A program made the position numbers and the translations under genes. The notes under the pieces were generated by a model, which saw only the letters and a program-made list of their open reading frames with translations, did no database searches and was not told the origin of the DNA. Shown piece after piece: positions 1-6,066 of a stretch of DNA of 22,958 nucleotides. This DNA comes from an uncultured Collinsella sp. (GTDB lineage Bacteria; Actinomycetota; Coriobacteriia; Coriobacteriales; Coriobacteriaceae), in assembly GCA_900548515.1 (NCBI GenBank), contig URKU01000022.1, forward strand, positions 1 to 22,958, given 5' to 3'. Position 1 is the stretch's first letter. The number at the start of each line of letters is the position of its first letter.

Positions 1-27
1 GAGTTCAGACGTGTGCTCTTCCGATCT
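1..27 (+). other. Illumina adapter remnant (not genomic)
   Basis: The first 27 bases match the 3' end of the Illumina TruSeq read-2 adapter, from GAGTTCAGACG to CTTCCGATCT. Base 28 is the A expected at a T/A ligation junction. This is untrimmed library sequence at a contig end. It creates a false TAG stop (minus strand, 28-26) in the transposase fragment that follows. Confidence 0.96.
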
Positions 28-274
28 AGGCCGCCGACAGGTCGGCGGAGGCGTCCACGCGCTCGCCGCGCCTGGGCTTCGGCGCCGTCACGAACCTGTG
101 CGACGCAACCTCGGCGCTCACCGTCGAGGGCGACCTGCCCAGCTCCCTCGCGATCTCCCTGCACGAGGCCCCGCGCTCCAGCATCCTCTGGACCGTGTCC
201 CGCTCGTGCCTCGTGAGCCTTCCGTAGGCCCTCGGGACCGCCCTCGCGGAGCCCCTATTCTTCTTTCCGGACAT
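28..274 (-). CDS. IS30-family transposase, N-terminal fragment
   Basis: Only the first 82 or so residues of a transposase are present, because the contig ends in adapter. The ATG at 274 is chosen because GGAGG lies a few bases upstream; an in-frame ATG at 334 has no such site. Residues about 15-55 hold the helix-turn-helix typical of IS30 N-termini: RLTRHERDTVQRML, then a Cys-Arg-Glu-Ile-Ala helix and a recognition helix with GRSPSTVSAEV. That domain binds the terminal repeats in known IS30 transposases. The catalytic DDE domain is missing. The apparent C-terminus is adapter-derived, so nothing shows the gene is broken in the organism. Family is confident; the specific element is unknown. Confidence 0.8.
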
Positions 275-325
275 GCCGTCCTCCGATCTCCCGGGGCCGG
301 CCGGTCCGGCCCTCAGGGTATCGGG

Positions 326-365
326 TTCCCACATTCATCCGCACATGTGCGGATGAATGTGGGAA
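326..365. repeat. 40-bp perfect palindrome upstream of the transposase
   Basis: The 20-base arms are exact reverse complements with no spacer, centred between 345 and 346; the core reads ATCCGCACATGTGCGGAT. It sits about 50 bases upstream of the transposase start. A diverged half copy follows at 367-379. It could bind the transposase, be part of the IS end, or fold as a hairpin in the transposase leader. Confidence 0.85.
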
Positions 366-464
366 GTGTTCGGATGAAGTTGATAATCAAGGTCGAGTAA
401 ATAACTTTCATGAATGTATATTGTTTCGAATTCGTTACGCTAAGGGGGTGTAATTATTGGGTGA

Positions 465-486
465 AGCCCTCTGGAGACAGAGGGCT
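465..486 (+). promoter_or_regulatory. Hairpin in the C69 peptidase leader
   Basis: AGCCCTCT (465-472) pairs perfectly with AGAGGGCT (479-486) around a 6-base loop, followed by TTCG rather than a T run. It ends 20 bases before the peptidase start and about 10 before its ribosome-binding site. It may be a weak terminator for transcription coming from the IS side, or an mRNA-stabilising leader hairpin. Confidence 0.5.
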
Positions 487-506
487 TTCGCACGCTGGGA
501 GGGAAT

Positions 507-2453
507 ATGAGTAAAACTCATCCCGTCAACGCGCTCAAGAAGCTTGGCATAGGCCTTGCATTTGGAGCTGCAACCATCATGTCCATGCCGACATCTGCGC
601 TCGCCTGCACGCAGATGTACATGGGCAACAAGCTGACGGCCGACGGTGACACGTACTATGGCCGCGCCGAGGACTTCGATAAGCGCTACCTCAAGCACTT
701 TGGCATTGAGCCTTCTCACGGCCCGGGGCATACGTACGGCTCGGACGAGTCCGCATTCATGTATACCTCGACCAAGACCACGTATCGCTACACCTATGTA
801 CGCGACCATCCCTCCCAGTGGCACGGGCGCTATGATGCCTACTCTGAGGCAGGCATCAATGAGAAGGGCGTGTCCTGCTCCGCAACGCTGACCACCGGCA
901 TGAATGCTGATGCTGAGGCAGCAGACCCCCTGACCAAAACCGGTATTGGCGAGTACAGCTACGGCAGCGTTATCTTAGGTGAAAGCGCCAATGCACGTGA
1001 GGGCGTCGAGCTCCTCGGCAAGATCATCGACGAGCAGGGCGCCTGCGGCAACGATCAGATTATCATCGCCGACAGCAACGAGACTTGGCTGTTTGCCGCA
1101 CTTTCCGGCCACCAGTGGATCGCCATGAGGCTCACTGACGATATCGCCTCGCTCAACCCCAACATCGGCAACCTCAACTACAAGGTTGACCTCACCGACA
1201 CCGCGAACTGTCTCCACTCTGCGACCATCGAGTCCATGCCTAAGGAGAATGGCTTCGCCAAGTACTTCGATGACGGTCAATTTGACGTTGCCCAGACCTA
1301 CGGCGAGGCAATTAGCGAAAAGGCCATGCATTCTTGGGCCCGTTATGTCCAGGGTCGCGCCTACTTCGGTGTGCCGCTCACCGAGGGCACCGACTACGAG
1401 ATCGTCAAGGACGAGCGCGAAGATGCTCGTGCCACGACCGGCGCCCTGGTTAGCAAGGCGCAGCCGCTGTTCTTCCAGCCCGGCAAGTCCGACTGGAACA
1501 CCTTTGAGATGATCCGCGCGTTTGGCAACCGCGGCGAGAAGGTCCCGGGCCTCAACGCCAACACCGACGGCGCCTACGCCATTGGTACCGAGACCAACAC
1601 CGAGGTCAATCTCTTCCAGATCCGTCAGGGCATGGACCCCGAGATCGCGACCATCCAGTGGGAGATGCTCTCCCGCGCCGCCTACTCCGTCGCCATCCCC
1701 TACTACTCCGCACTGCTCACCGAGGTTAGCCCGTACTACAGCGACCAGACCGTCTCCTTCGATCACTGCGAAGAGGAGGACATCGTGAACAACGAGGAGC
1801 CCGAGAACTCCATCAACTATGTCCTCATGGACATCAGCTCCCTGTGCTTCGAGCACCGTGAGCAGCTCGGCACCGGCGTTCGCACCTACCTCGACGCCCT
1901 CCAGAACGAGCTCGTCGAGCAGAACTTGGAAGTCGACGAGGTCATGCAGGCCACCGAGGGCACCGAGGCCCGTACCGCCCTGGCAAACAAGGCCGGCAAT
2001 GCTGCCACCGAGAACACCTACGTCAAGTGCAAGGCCTTGCTCCAGGAGATGCGCGCCTATCTGAAGGCTGAGAACTTCGACCAGCCCTTCACCCCGAGCG
2101 ACCTGAACACCGAGACCAACGGCCTCAAGGTGTCCATCACCTACGCCAAGGACGCTCTTGCCACCGATCCGGTCACCCCGGATCAGCCCGGCACCCCCGA
2201 GCAGCCCGGCACCCCCGAGCAGCCCGGCACCCCCGAGCAGCCCGCTAAGCCCGAGCAGCCCACCACCAAGCCCGAGAAGCCTGGCAAGTCGGACACCACG
2301 ACCACAGTAACCACCAACAAAACGAACACCAAGGGCGGCCTGCCCACCACCGGTGATCGTTTTGATGGCCGCGTGGTGGCTGCATTCGCCATCGCTGGCG
2401 TTGCCGTCATCTCCGCGGGCGGTTACTTCCTCTACCGTCGCAATAAGGAGTAA
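507..2453 (+). CDS. Secreted, LPXTG-anchored C69-family dipeptidase
   Basis: A 648-residue wall-anchored peptidase of family C69 (older name U34, PepD-like). Members are Ntn hydrolases that cut dipeptides with an N-terminal Cys nucleophile. Residues 1-33 are a signal peptide ending in Ala-Leu-Ala, so signal peptidase I would leave Cys34 as the new N-terminus, followed by TQMYMGN and YYGRAEDFD, the family's N-terminal pattern. The box does not fit a lipobox, because position -3 is Ala. After the catalytic domain (to about 540) comes a proline-rich spacer, a sortase signal LPTTG (612-616), a hydrophobic helix and an RRNKE tail. GGGAGGG precedes the ATG by a few bases. A strong inverted repeat follows the gene. 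It probably supplies amino acids or trims peptidoglycan peptides outside the cell; substrate is unknown. Confidence 0.92.
   Translation: MSKTHPVNALKKLGIGLAFGAATIMSMPTSALACTQMYMGNKLTADGDTYYGRAEDFDKRYLKHFGIEPSHGPGHTYGSDESAFMYTSTKTTYRYTYVRDHPSQWHGRYDAYSEAGINEKGVSCSATLTTGMNADAEAADPLTKTGIGEYSYGSVILGESANAREGVELLGKIIDEQGACGNDQIIIADSNETWLFAALSGHQWIAMRLTDDIASLNPNIGNLNYKVDLTDTANCLHSATIESMPKENGFAKYFDDGQFDVAQTYGEAISEKAMHSWARYVQGRAYFGVPLTEGTDYEIVKDEREDARATTGALVSKAQPLFFQPGKSDWNTFEMIRAFGNRGEKVPGLNANTDGAYAIGTETNTEVNLFQIRQGMDPEIATIQWEMLSRAAYSVAIPYYSALLTEVSPYYSDQTVSFDHCEEEDIVNNEEPENSINYVLMDISSLCFEHREQLGTGVRTYLDALQNELVEQNLEVDEVMQATEGTEARTALANKAGNAATENTYVKCKALLQEMRAYLKAENFDQPFTPSDLNTETNGLKVSITYAKDALATDPVTPDQPGTPEQPGTPEQPGTPEQPAKPEQPTTKPEKPGKSDTTTTVTTNKTNTKGGLPTTGDRFDGRVVAAFAIAGVAVISAGGYFLYRRNKE
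2181..2261 (+). repeat. 18-bp tandem repeat encoding the PEQPGT wall-spanning spacer
   Basis: An 18-base unit GAGCAGCCCGGCACCCCC recurs in register at 2181 (first copy with GAT for GAG), 2199 and 2217, then degenerates at 2235 and 2253. It encodes Pro-Glu-Gln-Pro-Gly-Thr repeats just before the LPTTG sorting signal. Such Pro-rich stretches carry a surface protein through the wall; copy number is likely to vary between strains. Confidence 0.9.
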
Positions 2454-2460
2454 CGTCCTA

Positions 2461-2510
2461 GCTGAGCGGGCAAGGCAGCAATGGCAGTCTCGCCCGCTCA
2501 GCCCGCTCTT
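2461..2510 (+). terminator. Intrinsic terminator after the C69 peptidase
   Basis: GCTGAGCGGGC (2461-2471) is exactly complementary to GCCCGCTCAGC (2492-2502), followed by CCGCTCTTTT. It starts 7 bases after the stop codon. The 20-base loop is long for a classic terminator. A second small hairpin (GGCGGG/CCCGCC, 2517-2531) follows. Confidence 0.7.
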
Positions 2511-2533
2511 TTGACCGGCGGGAAACCCGCCTG

Positions 2534-2553
2534 AAATCTTTTTAAAAAGATTT
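2534..2553. repeat. 20-bp perfect AT-rich palindrome upstream of the trp-leader promoter
   Basis: AAATCTTTTT (2534-2543) is followed directly by its reverse complement AAAAAGATTT. It lies just upstream of the -35 zone of the leader promoter. It could be an operator, an UP-like AT element, or the tail of the preceding termination region. Confidence 0.6.
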
Positions 2554-2575
2554 CCCCGCACACACTTCGCTGTGC

Positions 2576-2581
2576 TATAGT
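2576..2581 (+). promoter_or_regulatory. Candidate -10 box for the trp-leader/ECF transporter operon
   Basis: TATAGT at 2576-2581 is a good -10 element and would start transcription near 2588, about 50 bases before the leader peptide. The -35 is poor (TTTCCC, 2551-2556, 19-base spacing), so the promoter may need an activator or be weak. Confidence 0.45.
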
Positions 2582-2639
2582 GCAGCGCAACAGCAACTAG
2601 GTGCGACCGCGCCACGGCATCACGAAAGGAGCCACCGAC

Positions 2640-2708
2640 ATGAAGAACACGATGAAGTCTCTCAACAACTGGTGGTGGCGTGATGCGAATACGATCGGTC
2701 GACAGTGA
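2640..2708 (+). CDS. trpL: Trp-rich leader peptide of a ribosome-mediated attenuator (22 aa)
   Basis: A 22-codon reading frame starts at ATG 2640 with an excellent ribosome-binding site (AAAGGAG, 2625-2631, 8-base spacing) and stops at TGA 2706-2708. Residues 11-13 are three consecutive Trp codons (TGG TGG TGG, 2670-2678), flanked by Asn-Asn and Arg. Three Trp in 22 residues, directly before an intrinsic terminator, is the classic mark of a trp attenuator leader like those of trp operons in enterobacteria and actinobacteria. Here it precedes transporter genes rather than biosynthetic ones. The peptide acts in cis as a sensor of charged tRNA-Trp: ribosomes stalling at the Trp codons should allow readthrough. 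The symbol is by analogy. Confidence 0.92.
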   Translation: MKNTMKSLNNWWWRDANTIGRQ

Positions 2709-2806
2709 GTCCCTCACGCCTGTTTTTGCGCTCTAGGTGATTGGAAGGCCTCCGGTTTCGACCGGGGGCCTTTTTCTATCTCGAGCCCGATCGCATTCGC
2801 ATCACG
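2679..2806. repeat. 20-bp inverted repeat bracketing the attenuator terminator
   Basis: The leader segment 2679-2698 (codons just after the Trp run) is complementary to 2787-2806, just after the terminator: 12 pairs, one mismatch (2691/2794), then 7 pairs. The right arm exists only in transcripts that pass the terminator. It ends about 30 bases before the ribosome-binding site of the first S-component gene. Standard attenuation does not need this repeat. Confidence 0.85.
2745..2775 (+). terminator. Attenuator terminator of the trp leader
   Basis: A 12-bp stem (2745-2756 with 2761-2772, one internal T-G wobble) caps a TTCG loop and runs into a T tract (2771-2775). It lies 36 bases after the leader stop codon. 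Competing pairings are visible. GGCGTGA (2677-2683, overlapping the third Trp codon) can pair with TCACGCC (2714-2720). CGGTCGA (2696-2702, the last leader codons) can pair with TCGACCG (2758-2764), which would break the terminator. The second is a plausible antiterminator: exposed when a ribosome stalls at Trp codons, covered when one reaches the stop. Confidence 0.88.
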
Positions 2807-2852
2807 CGCCTCCGCTTTTCTCTTGCACCCCCACTCCGAAAGGATTTTCACC

Positions 2853-3425
2853 ATGTCTCAGAACACCACCGCCGCCCAGCCCCGCACCGTCCAGACCGCC
2901 GACCGCGGCAAACTCGACGTCCGCGCTCTCGTCCTGCTCGCCATCCTGCTCGCTGCAGGCTTCATCCTCAACTTCACCGTCGGCAAGGCCATCTCGGGCA
3001 TCTCGGGCGGCATGATCAGCCCCGAGTTCATCATCTCGGCCTTCTGCCTCACCATCCTGGTCGTTCGCCCTAACATCGGCCAAGCGCTCGTCATCGGCCT
3101 CATCTCGGCTGCCGTGATCCAGATCACCACCACTTCGCCGTTCGTCGATTTTGCCGCCGAGGGCATCGCCGCCATGCTCATGGCCGGCATCGTCAACGCC
3201 GCCGGCAAGAACGGTCAGGTCAAGCCTGCCGTCGCCATTGTTGCAACCTTCCTGACCACCTTTGTCTCCGGCGTCATCTTCATGGTCATCAAGATGGCCA
3301 TGCTCGGCGTGGTAGGCGAGCTCGCCGCCGCCATGTTGCCCGTCGTCGCCATGACCGCCGTCTTTAACGCCATTCTGGTCGGCGCCCTCTACCTGCCCAT
3401 CCAGAAGGCCCTTAGGCTCAACTAA
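2853..3425 (+). CDS. ECF transporter S component 1, probable tryptophan-binding subunit
   Basis: A 190-residue, highly hydrophobic protein with about six predicted membrane helices, the usual size of an ECF S component. The ATG at 2853 is chosen over an in-frame start at 2823 because GAAAGGA (2838-2844) sits 8 bases upstream. The first helix holds LLAILLAAG with Ala30-xxx-Ala34, matching the AxxxA contact motif S components use to dock on EcfT. The adjacent S component, double ATPase and EcfT support the call. The substrate is inferred from the Trp leader immediately upstream, not from binding residues. It is a paralogue of the next gene (shared LLAxLLAAGFILN and SAAVIQITT). Expression should rise when Trp-tRNA is scarce. 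Confidence 0.85.
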   Translation: MSQNTTAAQPRTVQTADRGKLDVRALVLLAILLAAGFILNFTVGKAISGISGGMISPEFIISAFCLTILVVRPNIGQALVIGLISAAVIQITTTSPFVDFAAEGIAAMLMAGIVNAAGKNGQVKPAVAIVATFLTTFVSGVIFMVIKMAMLGVVGELAAAMLPVVAMTAVFNAILVGALYLPIQKALRLN

Positions 3426-3431
3426 CCCGCT

Positions 3432-3531
3432 CGGCTTTACGAGCCACCCCATCTTGGCGTTCATTCGTCGCTCGCGTACCCAAGTACGCTTCGCTCCTCT
3501 TTCGCGCCAACCTGGGGCCCTCGTAAAGCCG
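3432..3531. repeat. 100-nt nested hairpin element between the two S-component genes
   Basis: Three nested stems fill the gap. The outer stem is 3432-3443 with 3520-3531 (12 bp, CGGCTTTACGAG). The middle stems are 3447-3451/3513-3517 and 3454-3459/3505-3510, separated by symmetric 2-base internal loops. The apical hairpin is GCGTAC-CCAA-GTACGC (3474-3489). The design looks like a REP/BIME-type or MITE-like mobile repeat. Between co-oriented genes it could stabilise the upstream mRNA or lower downstream expression. No other copy is in the window. Confidence 0.8.
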
Positions 3532-3633
3532 TCTCCATGCTCCATTATTCAAAATTAATCCCCTTTTCGATTTAACCCCTTTCGTGGGGGTCTAGGACAC
3601 TCTTATCTCAAATCCCACCTTAAGGAGAACATC

Positions 3634-4185
3634 ATGGCCACCGACACTCAGGCTCGCACCATCTCCGCCAACGCCGCTTCCAACAAGGGCATCCTCGATA
3701 TCACCTCGCTCGTCCTGCTCGCCGTCCTCCTTGCCGCCGGCTTTATCCTCAACATGACCGTGGGCAACGCGCTTGCCGCAACGGGTATCAAGCCGCAGTT
3801 CATCATTGCCGCCTACGCCCTGGCCATCGCACTCACGCAGGCGAGCTTTGCCCAGGCAGCCATCTTTGGCATCCTGTCAGCCGCCGTCATCCAGATCACC
3901 ACGTCAATCCCCGGCCTCAACTTTGTGACCGAGCTTGCCGGCGCGCTGACGATGGCGGCGCTCGTCAAGTCCAACATCGGCGGCAACAAGGTCAACCCCT
4001 TCATCGCCGGCCTGCTCACCACCCTGGTCTCGGGTGCCCTCTTCGCCGTCCTGGGCACCGTCATCATGGGTGCCGCGCTGCCCACCGCGCTCGCCAAGGT
4101 GCCCATCGTGCTCGGCACCGCCGTCTTCAACGCCGTCGTGGTCCAGGCTCTCTTCTTCCCCCTGCGCAAGGTGCTCAACAAATAG
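3634..4185 (+). CDS. ECF transporter S component 2 (paralogue of the preceding gene)
   Basis: A 183-residue membrane protein, clearly homologous along its length to the preceding S component. Both have LVLLA(I/V)LLAAGFILN at residues 26-40, the Ala30-xxx-Ala34 EcfT-docking motif, an SAAVIQITT stretch and a VFNA segment near the C-terminus. AAGGAG lies about 7 bases upstream of the ATG. It has no Trp leader of its own; a short GC hairpin (ACCCC/GGGGT, 3575-3591) precedes it. It may bind the same amino acid or a related aromatic compound and share the EcfAA'T module downstream. Duplication of an S component in one operon is notable, because ECF modules usually serve single-copy S genes. Confidence 0.82.
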   Translation: MATDTQARTISANAASNKGILDITSLVLLAVLLAAGFILNMTVGNALAATGIKPQFIIAAYALAIALTQASFAQAAIFGILSAAVIQITTSIPGLNFVTELAGALTMAALVKSNIGGNKVNPFIAGLLTTLVSGALFAVLGTVIMGAALPTALAKVPIVLGTAVFNAVVVQALFFPLRKVLNK

Positions 4186-4200
4186 CCTGATATGATGGAC

Positions 4201-4220
4201 GGGCCGCGCGTTAGCGGCCC
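4201..4220 (+). terminator. GC-rich hairpin after S component 2 (weak terminator or processing site)
   Basis: GGGCCGC (4201-4207) pairs with GCGGCCC (4214-4220) around a 6-base loop, 15 bases after the stop codon. No T tract follows, so full termination is unlikely. It may be a partial terminator or mRNA-processing hairpin that sets the ratio of S components to the ATPase. Confidence 0.4.
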
Positions 4221-4252
4221 CATCACCAAAGACTGTCCCAAACAGCTAGCAT

Positions 4253-4296
4253 TTGGGGACGTTCTTAAACGACTGGTCATGTAAGAACGTCCCCAA
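4253..4296. repeat. 15-bp perfect inverted repeat (GGGGACGTTCTTA type) before the ATPase gene
   Basis: TTGGGGACGTTCTTA (4253-4267) is matched by its exact reverse complement at 4282-4296, with a 14-base loop. It ends 18 bases before the ATPase start, next to its ribosome-binding site. Palindromes with this GGGGACGTTCTTA core are, as I recall, scattered in many bacterial genomes near REP-associated tyrosine transposases; that is recollection, not a search. A related fragment, GACTGTCCCAAA, lies just upstream at about 4231-4242. Confidence 0.8.
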
Positions 4297-4314
4297 TGAC
4301 TATGAAAGGTATCC

Positions 4315-6066
4315 ATGGAAACGATCATCAACGTCGACGATGTCTCGTTCTCCTATGGCACGCAGACCGAGCAGGCGCTCAGCCACATCTCGCTCAGCGT
4401 GAACAAGGGAGATTTCATCGGCATCATCGGGCCCTCGGGCGCCGGCAAGTCCACGCTTGCCGCCTGCCTGTCGGGTGCCGTGCCCCACCACTACACCGGC
4501 ACGTTCTTTGGGTCCGTCATGGTCGACGGCCACGACACCTGCGAAGTCTCGCTCACCGACGTCTCGCAAATCGTCGGCAGTGTGCTGCAGGATATCGACA
4601 CGCAGATGGTCGCTTCGGTCGTCGAGGACGAGATGCTCTTTGGCCTCGAGAACTTTGGCGTTCCCCACGACCAGATCGAGCAGCGCGTGAGCGAAACGCT
4701 CGAGACCGTCGGCATCAGCGACCTGCGCGACCGCGAGATCGCCACCCTCTCGGGCGGACAGAAGCAAAAAGTGGCCATCGCCGCCATCCTCGCCATGCGT
4801 CCGCGCGTCTTGGTTCTCGACGAGCCCACCGCGGCACTCGACCCCGCCAGCTCCACGCTGGTTTTCGAGACCCTGCGTGAGGCCAACCGTGCACTCGGCA
4901 TCACCATCGTCGTCGTTGAGCAAAAGGTCGCCCTGCTTTCGGAGTACTGCAACCGCGTGCTCGTGCTCAATCATGGCGAAATCGCGCTGCAGGGCGAGCC
5001 ACACGAGGTCTTCGCGCATACCGACGAGCTCCGTGCCATCGGCGTCGACTGCCCTCGCGTCACGCGTATCTTCAATAGCCTCGAAACCGATGGCCTGGTA
5101 AGCGGCACCCCCTGCTTGGATGTCGATGAGGCCGAGCGCCTGATTTCGGGCATCGTCGACCCCGCACACGCGGCTATCGAAGCCCAGGCGCCCGCCGGTT
5201 CCCCGCATGCACCGTCGTTGCGTCCTCATGCCAAGGACGCCGAACCCGTACTCACCTTCGACCATGTTGAGTTTGCCTATCCCAATGGCGGAGCCGCCGT
5301 ACACGACCTTAGCCTGACGCTCTATCCTGGCGAGCTCGTGGGCATCGTCGGCCAAAACGGCGCCGGCAAGACCACGCTCACCAAACTGCTCACAGGCCTG
5401 CTTAAGCCCGCCTCGGGCAGCGTGCGCGTCACGGGACTGGATACCGCAGCCGTTCCCACGAGCCGCATCGCTCGCGAGGTCGCGACCCTCTTCCAAAACC
5501 CCGACCGCCAGATCTGCAAGGACACCGTGCTCGACGAGGTCGCCTTTGGCTTGGAGCTTGGCGGCATGGACCGTGCCGAGGCTCTGCGTCGTGCCCAACT
5601 CGTCATCGACCGCTTTGGCTTGCCGGCCGACGAGGCGCCCTTCTCGCTCTCGCGCGGTCAGCGACAAATGGTGGCGCTTGCCTCCGTCGTAGTGGTTGAG
5701 CCCAAGATCGTCGTGCTCGACGAGCCCACGAGCGGCCTTGATTACCGCGAGTGCATGACCGTCATGGAAACGGTGCGCACCATGGCCGAGCGCGGTTGCG
5801 CCGTTATCATGGTTTGCCACGATATGGAAGTCGTCTCGGATTTTGCCGAGCGCATTGTGGTAATGGCCGACGGTCGCATCCTCGACCGCGGCCGCACGCA
5901 CGAGCTATTCTCGAACATCGATCTCATGCGGCGTGCCTACGTGGAGCCTCCCCAGGTTATTGAACTATCGCGCCGTCTGGCATCTTCCGTCTCGCCCGCT
6001 TTTGCGCAGGTGAGCGAGGTCACCGATGTCGTTCGAATTACCAAGGAGATGGTCCACCGTGGTTAA
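4315..6066 (+). CDS. Fused ECF transporter ATPase (EcfA-EcfA' double ABC protein)
   Basis: A 583-residue protein with two ABC ATPase domains that energise the S components together with EcfT. Domain 1 has Walker A GPSGAGKST (39-47), Q-loop Gln92, signature LSGGQ (145-149) and Walker B VLVLDE (165-170). Domain 2 has Walker A GQNGAGKTT (346-354), the ECF-type FQNPDRQ loop (393-399), signature LSRGQ (445-449), Walker B IVVLDE (465-470) and switch His502. Usually EcfA and EcfA' are separate proteins; here they are fused by a roughly 60-residue linker (250-310). The domain 1 switch position is Gln203 (VVVEQK) instead of His, and the domain 2 signature is altered, so the two ATP sites are unequal. 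GAAAGG precedes the ATG. It overlaps the next gene. Confidence 0.93.
   Translation: METIINVDDVSFSYGTQTEQALSHISLSVNKGDFIGIIGPSGAGKSTLAACLSGAVPHHYTGTFFGSVMVDGHDTCEVSLTDVSQIVGSVLQDIDTQMVASVVEDEMLFGLENFGVPHDQIEQRVSETLETVGISDLRDREIATLSGGQKQKVAIAAILAMRPRVLVLDEPTAALDPASSTLVFETLREANRALGITIVVVEQKVALLSEYCNRVLVLNHGEIALQGEPHEVFAHTDELRAIGVDCPRVTRIFNSLETDGLVSGTPCLDVDEAERLISGIVDPAHAAIEAQAPAGSPHAPSLRPHAKDAEPVLTFDHVEFAYPNGGAAVHDLSLTLYPGELVGIVGQNGAGKTTLTKLLTGLLKPASGSVRVTGLDTAAVPTSRIAREVATLFQNPDRQICKDTVLDEVAFGLELGGMDRAEALRRAQLVIDRFGLPADEAPFSLSRGQRQMVALASVVVVEPKIVVLDEPTSGLDYRECMTVMETVRTMAERGCAVIMVCHDMEVVSDFAERIVVMADGRILDRGRTHELFSNIDLMRRAYVEPPQVIELSRRLASSVSPAFAQVSEVTDVVRITKEMVHRG

Larger units (their letters stand above)
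28..400. mobile_element. Left part of an IS30-type insertion sequence, outer boundary unresolved
   Basis: The transposase fragment reads away from the C69 peptidase gene, so the outer end of the element must lie between 275 and the peptidase start at 507. The palindrome at 326-365 and a degenerate copy of its arm (TGTTCGGATGAAG, 367-379) are the best candidates for end-associated sequence. I cannot fix the terminal inverted repeat or a target duplication, because the other end is not in the window. The 400 boundary is approximate. Confidence 0.45.

Noticed and set aside
380..422. Outward promoter from the IS end driving the C69 peptidase (TTGATA, 380-385, then TAACTT, 402-407)
   Set aside because: Spacing is 16 and the -10 is weak, and the IS boundary is unresolved; not enough support for a feature.
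975..2717. Long open frame (about 580 codons) on the minus strand
   Set aside because: It is antisense to the C69 peptidase and the trp leader, has low-complexity Gly/Val/Leu/Asp-rich composition and no recognisable domain; a GC-rich codon-bias shadow.
2588..2775. T-box riboswitch as the Trp sensor
   Set aside because: No T-box sequence (TGGNACCGCG-type) or specifier-loop layout is visible; the translated leader with three Trp codons explains the terminator better.
4300..5901. Minus-strand open frame (about 533 codons) opposite the ECF ATPase
   Set aside because: Shadow frame; the plus strand has all ABC motifs in order.
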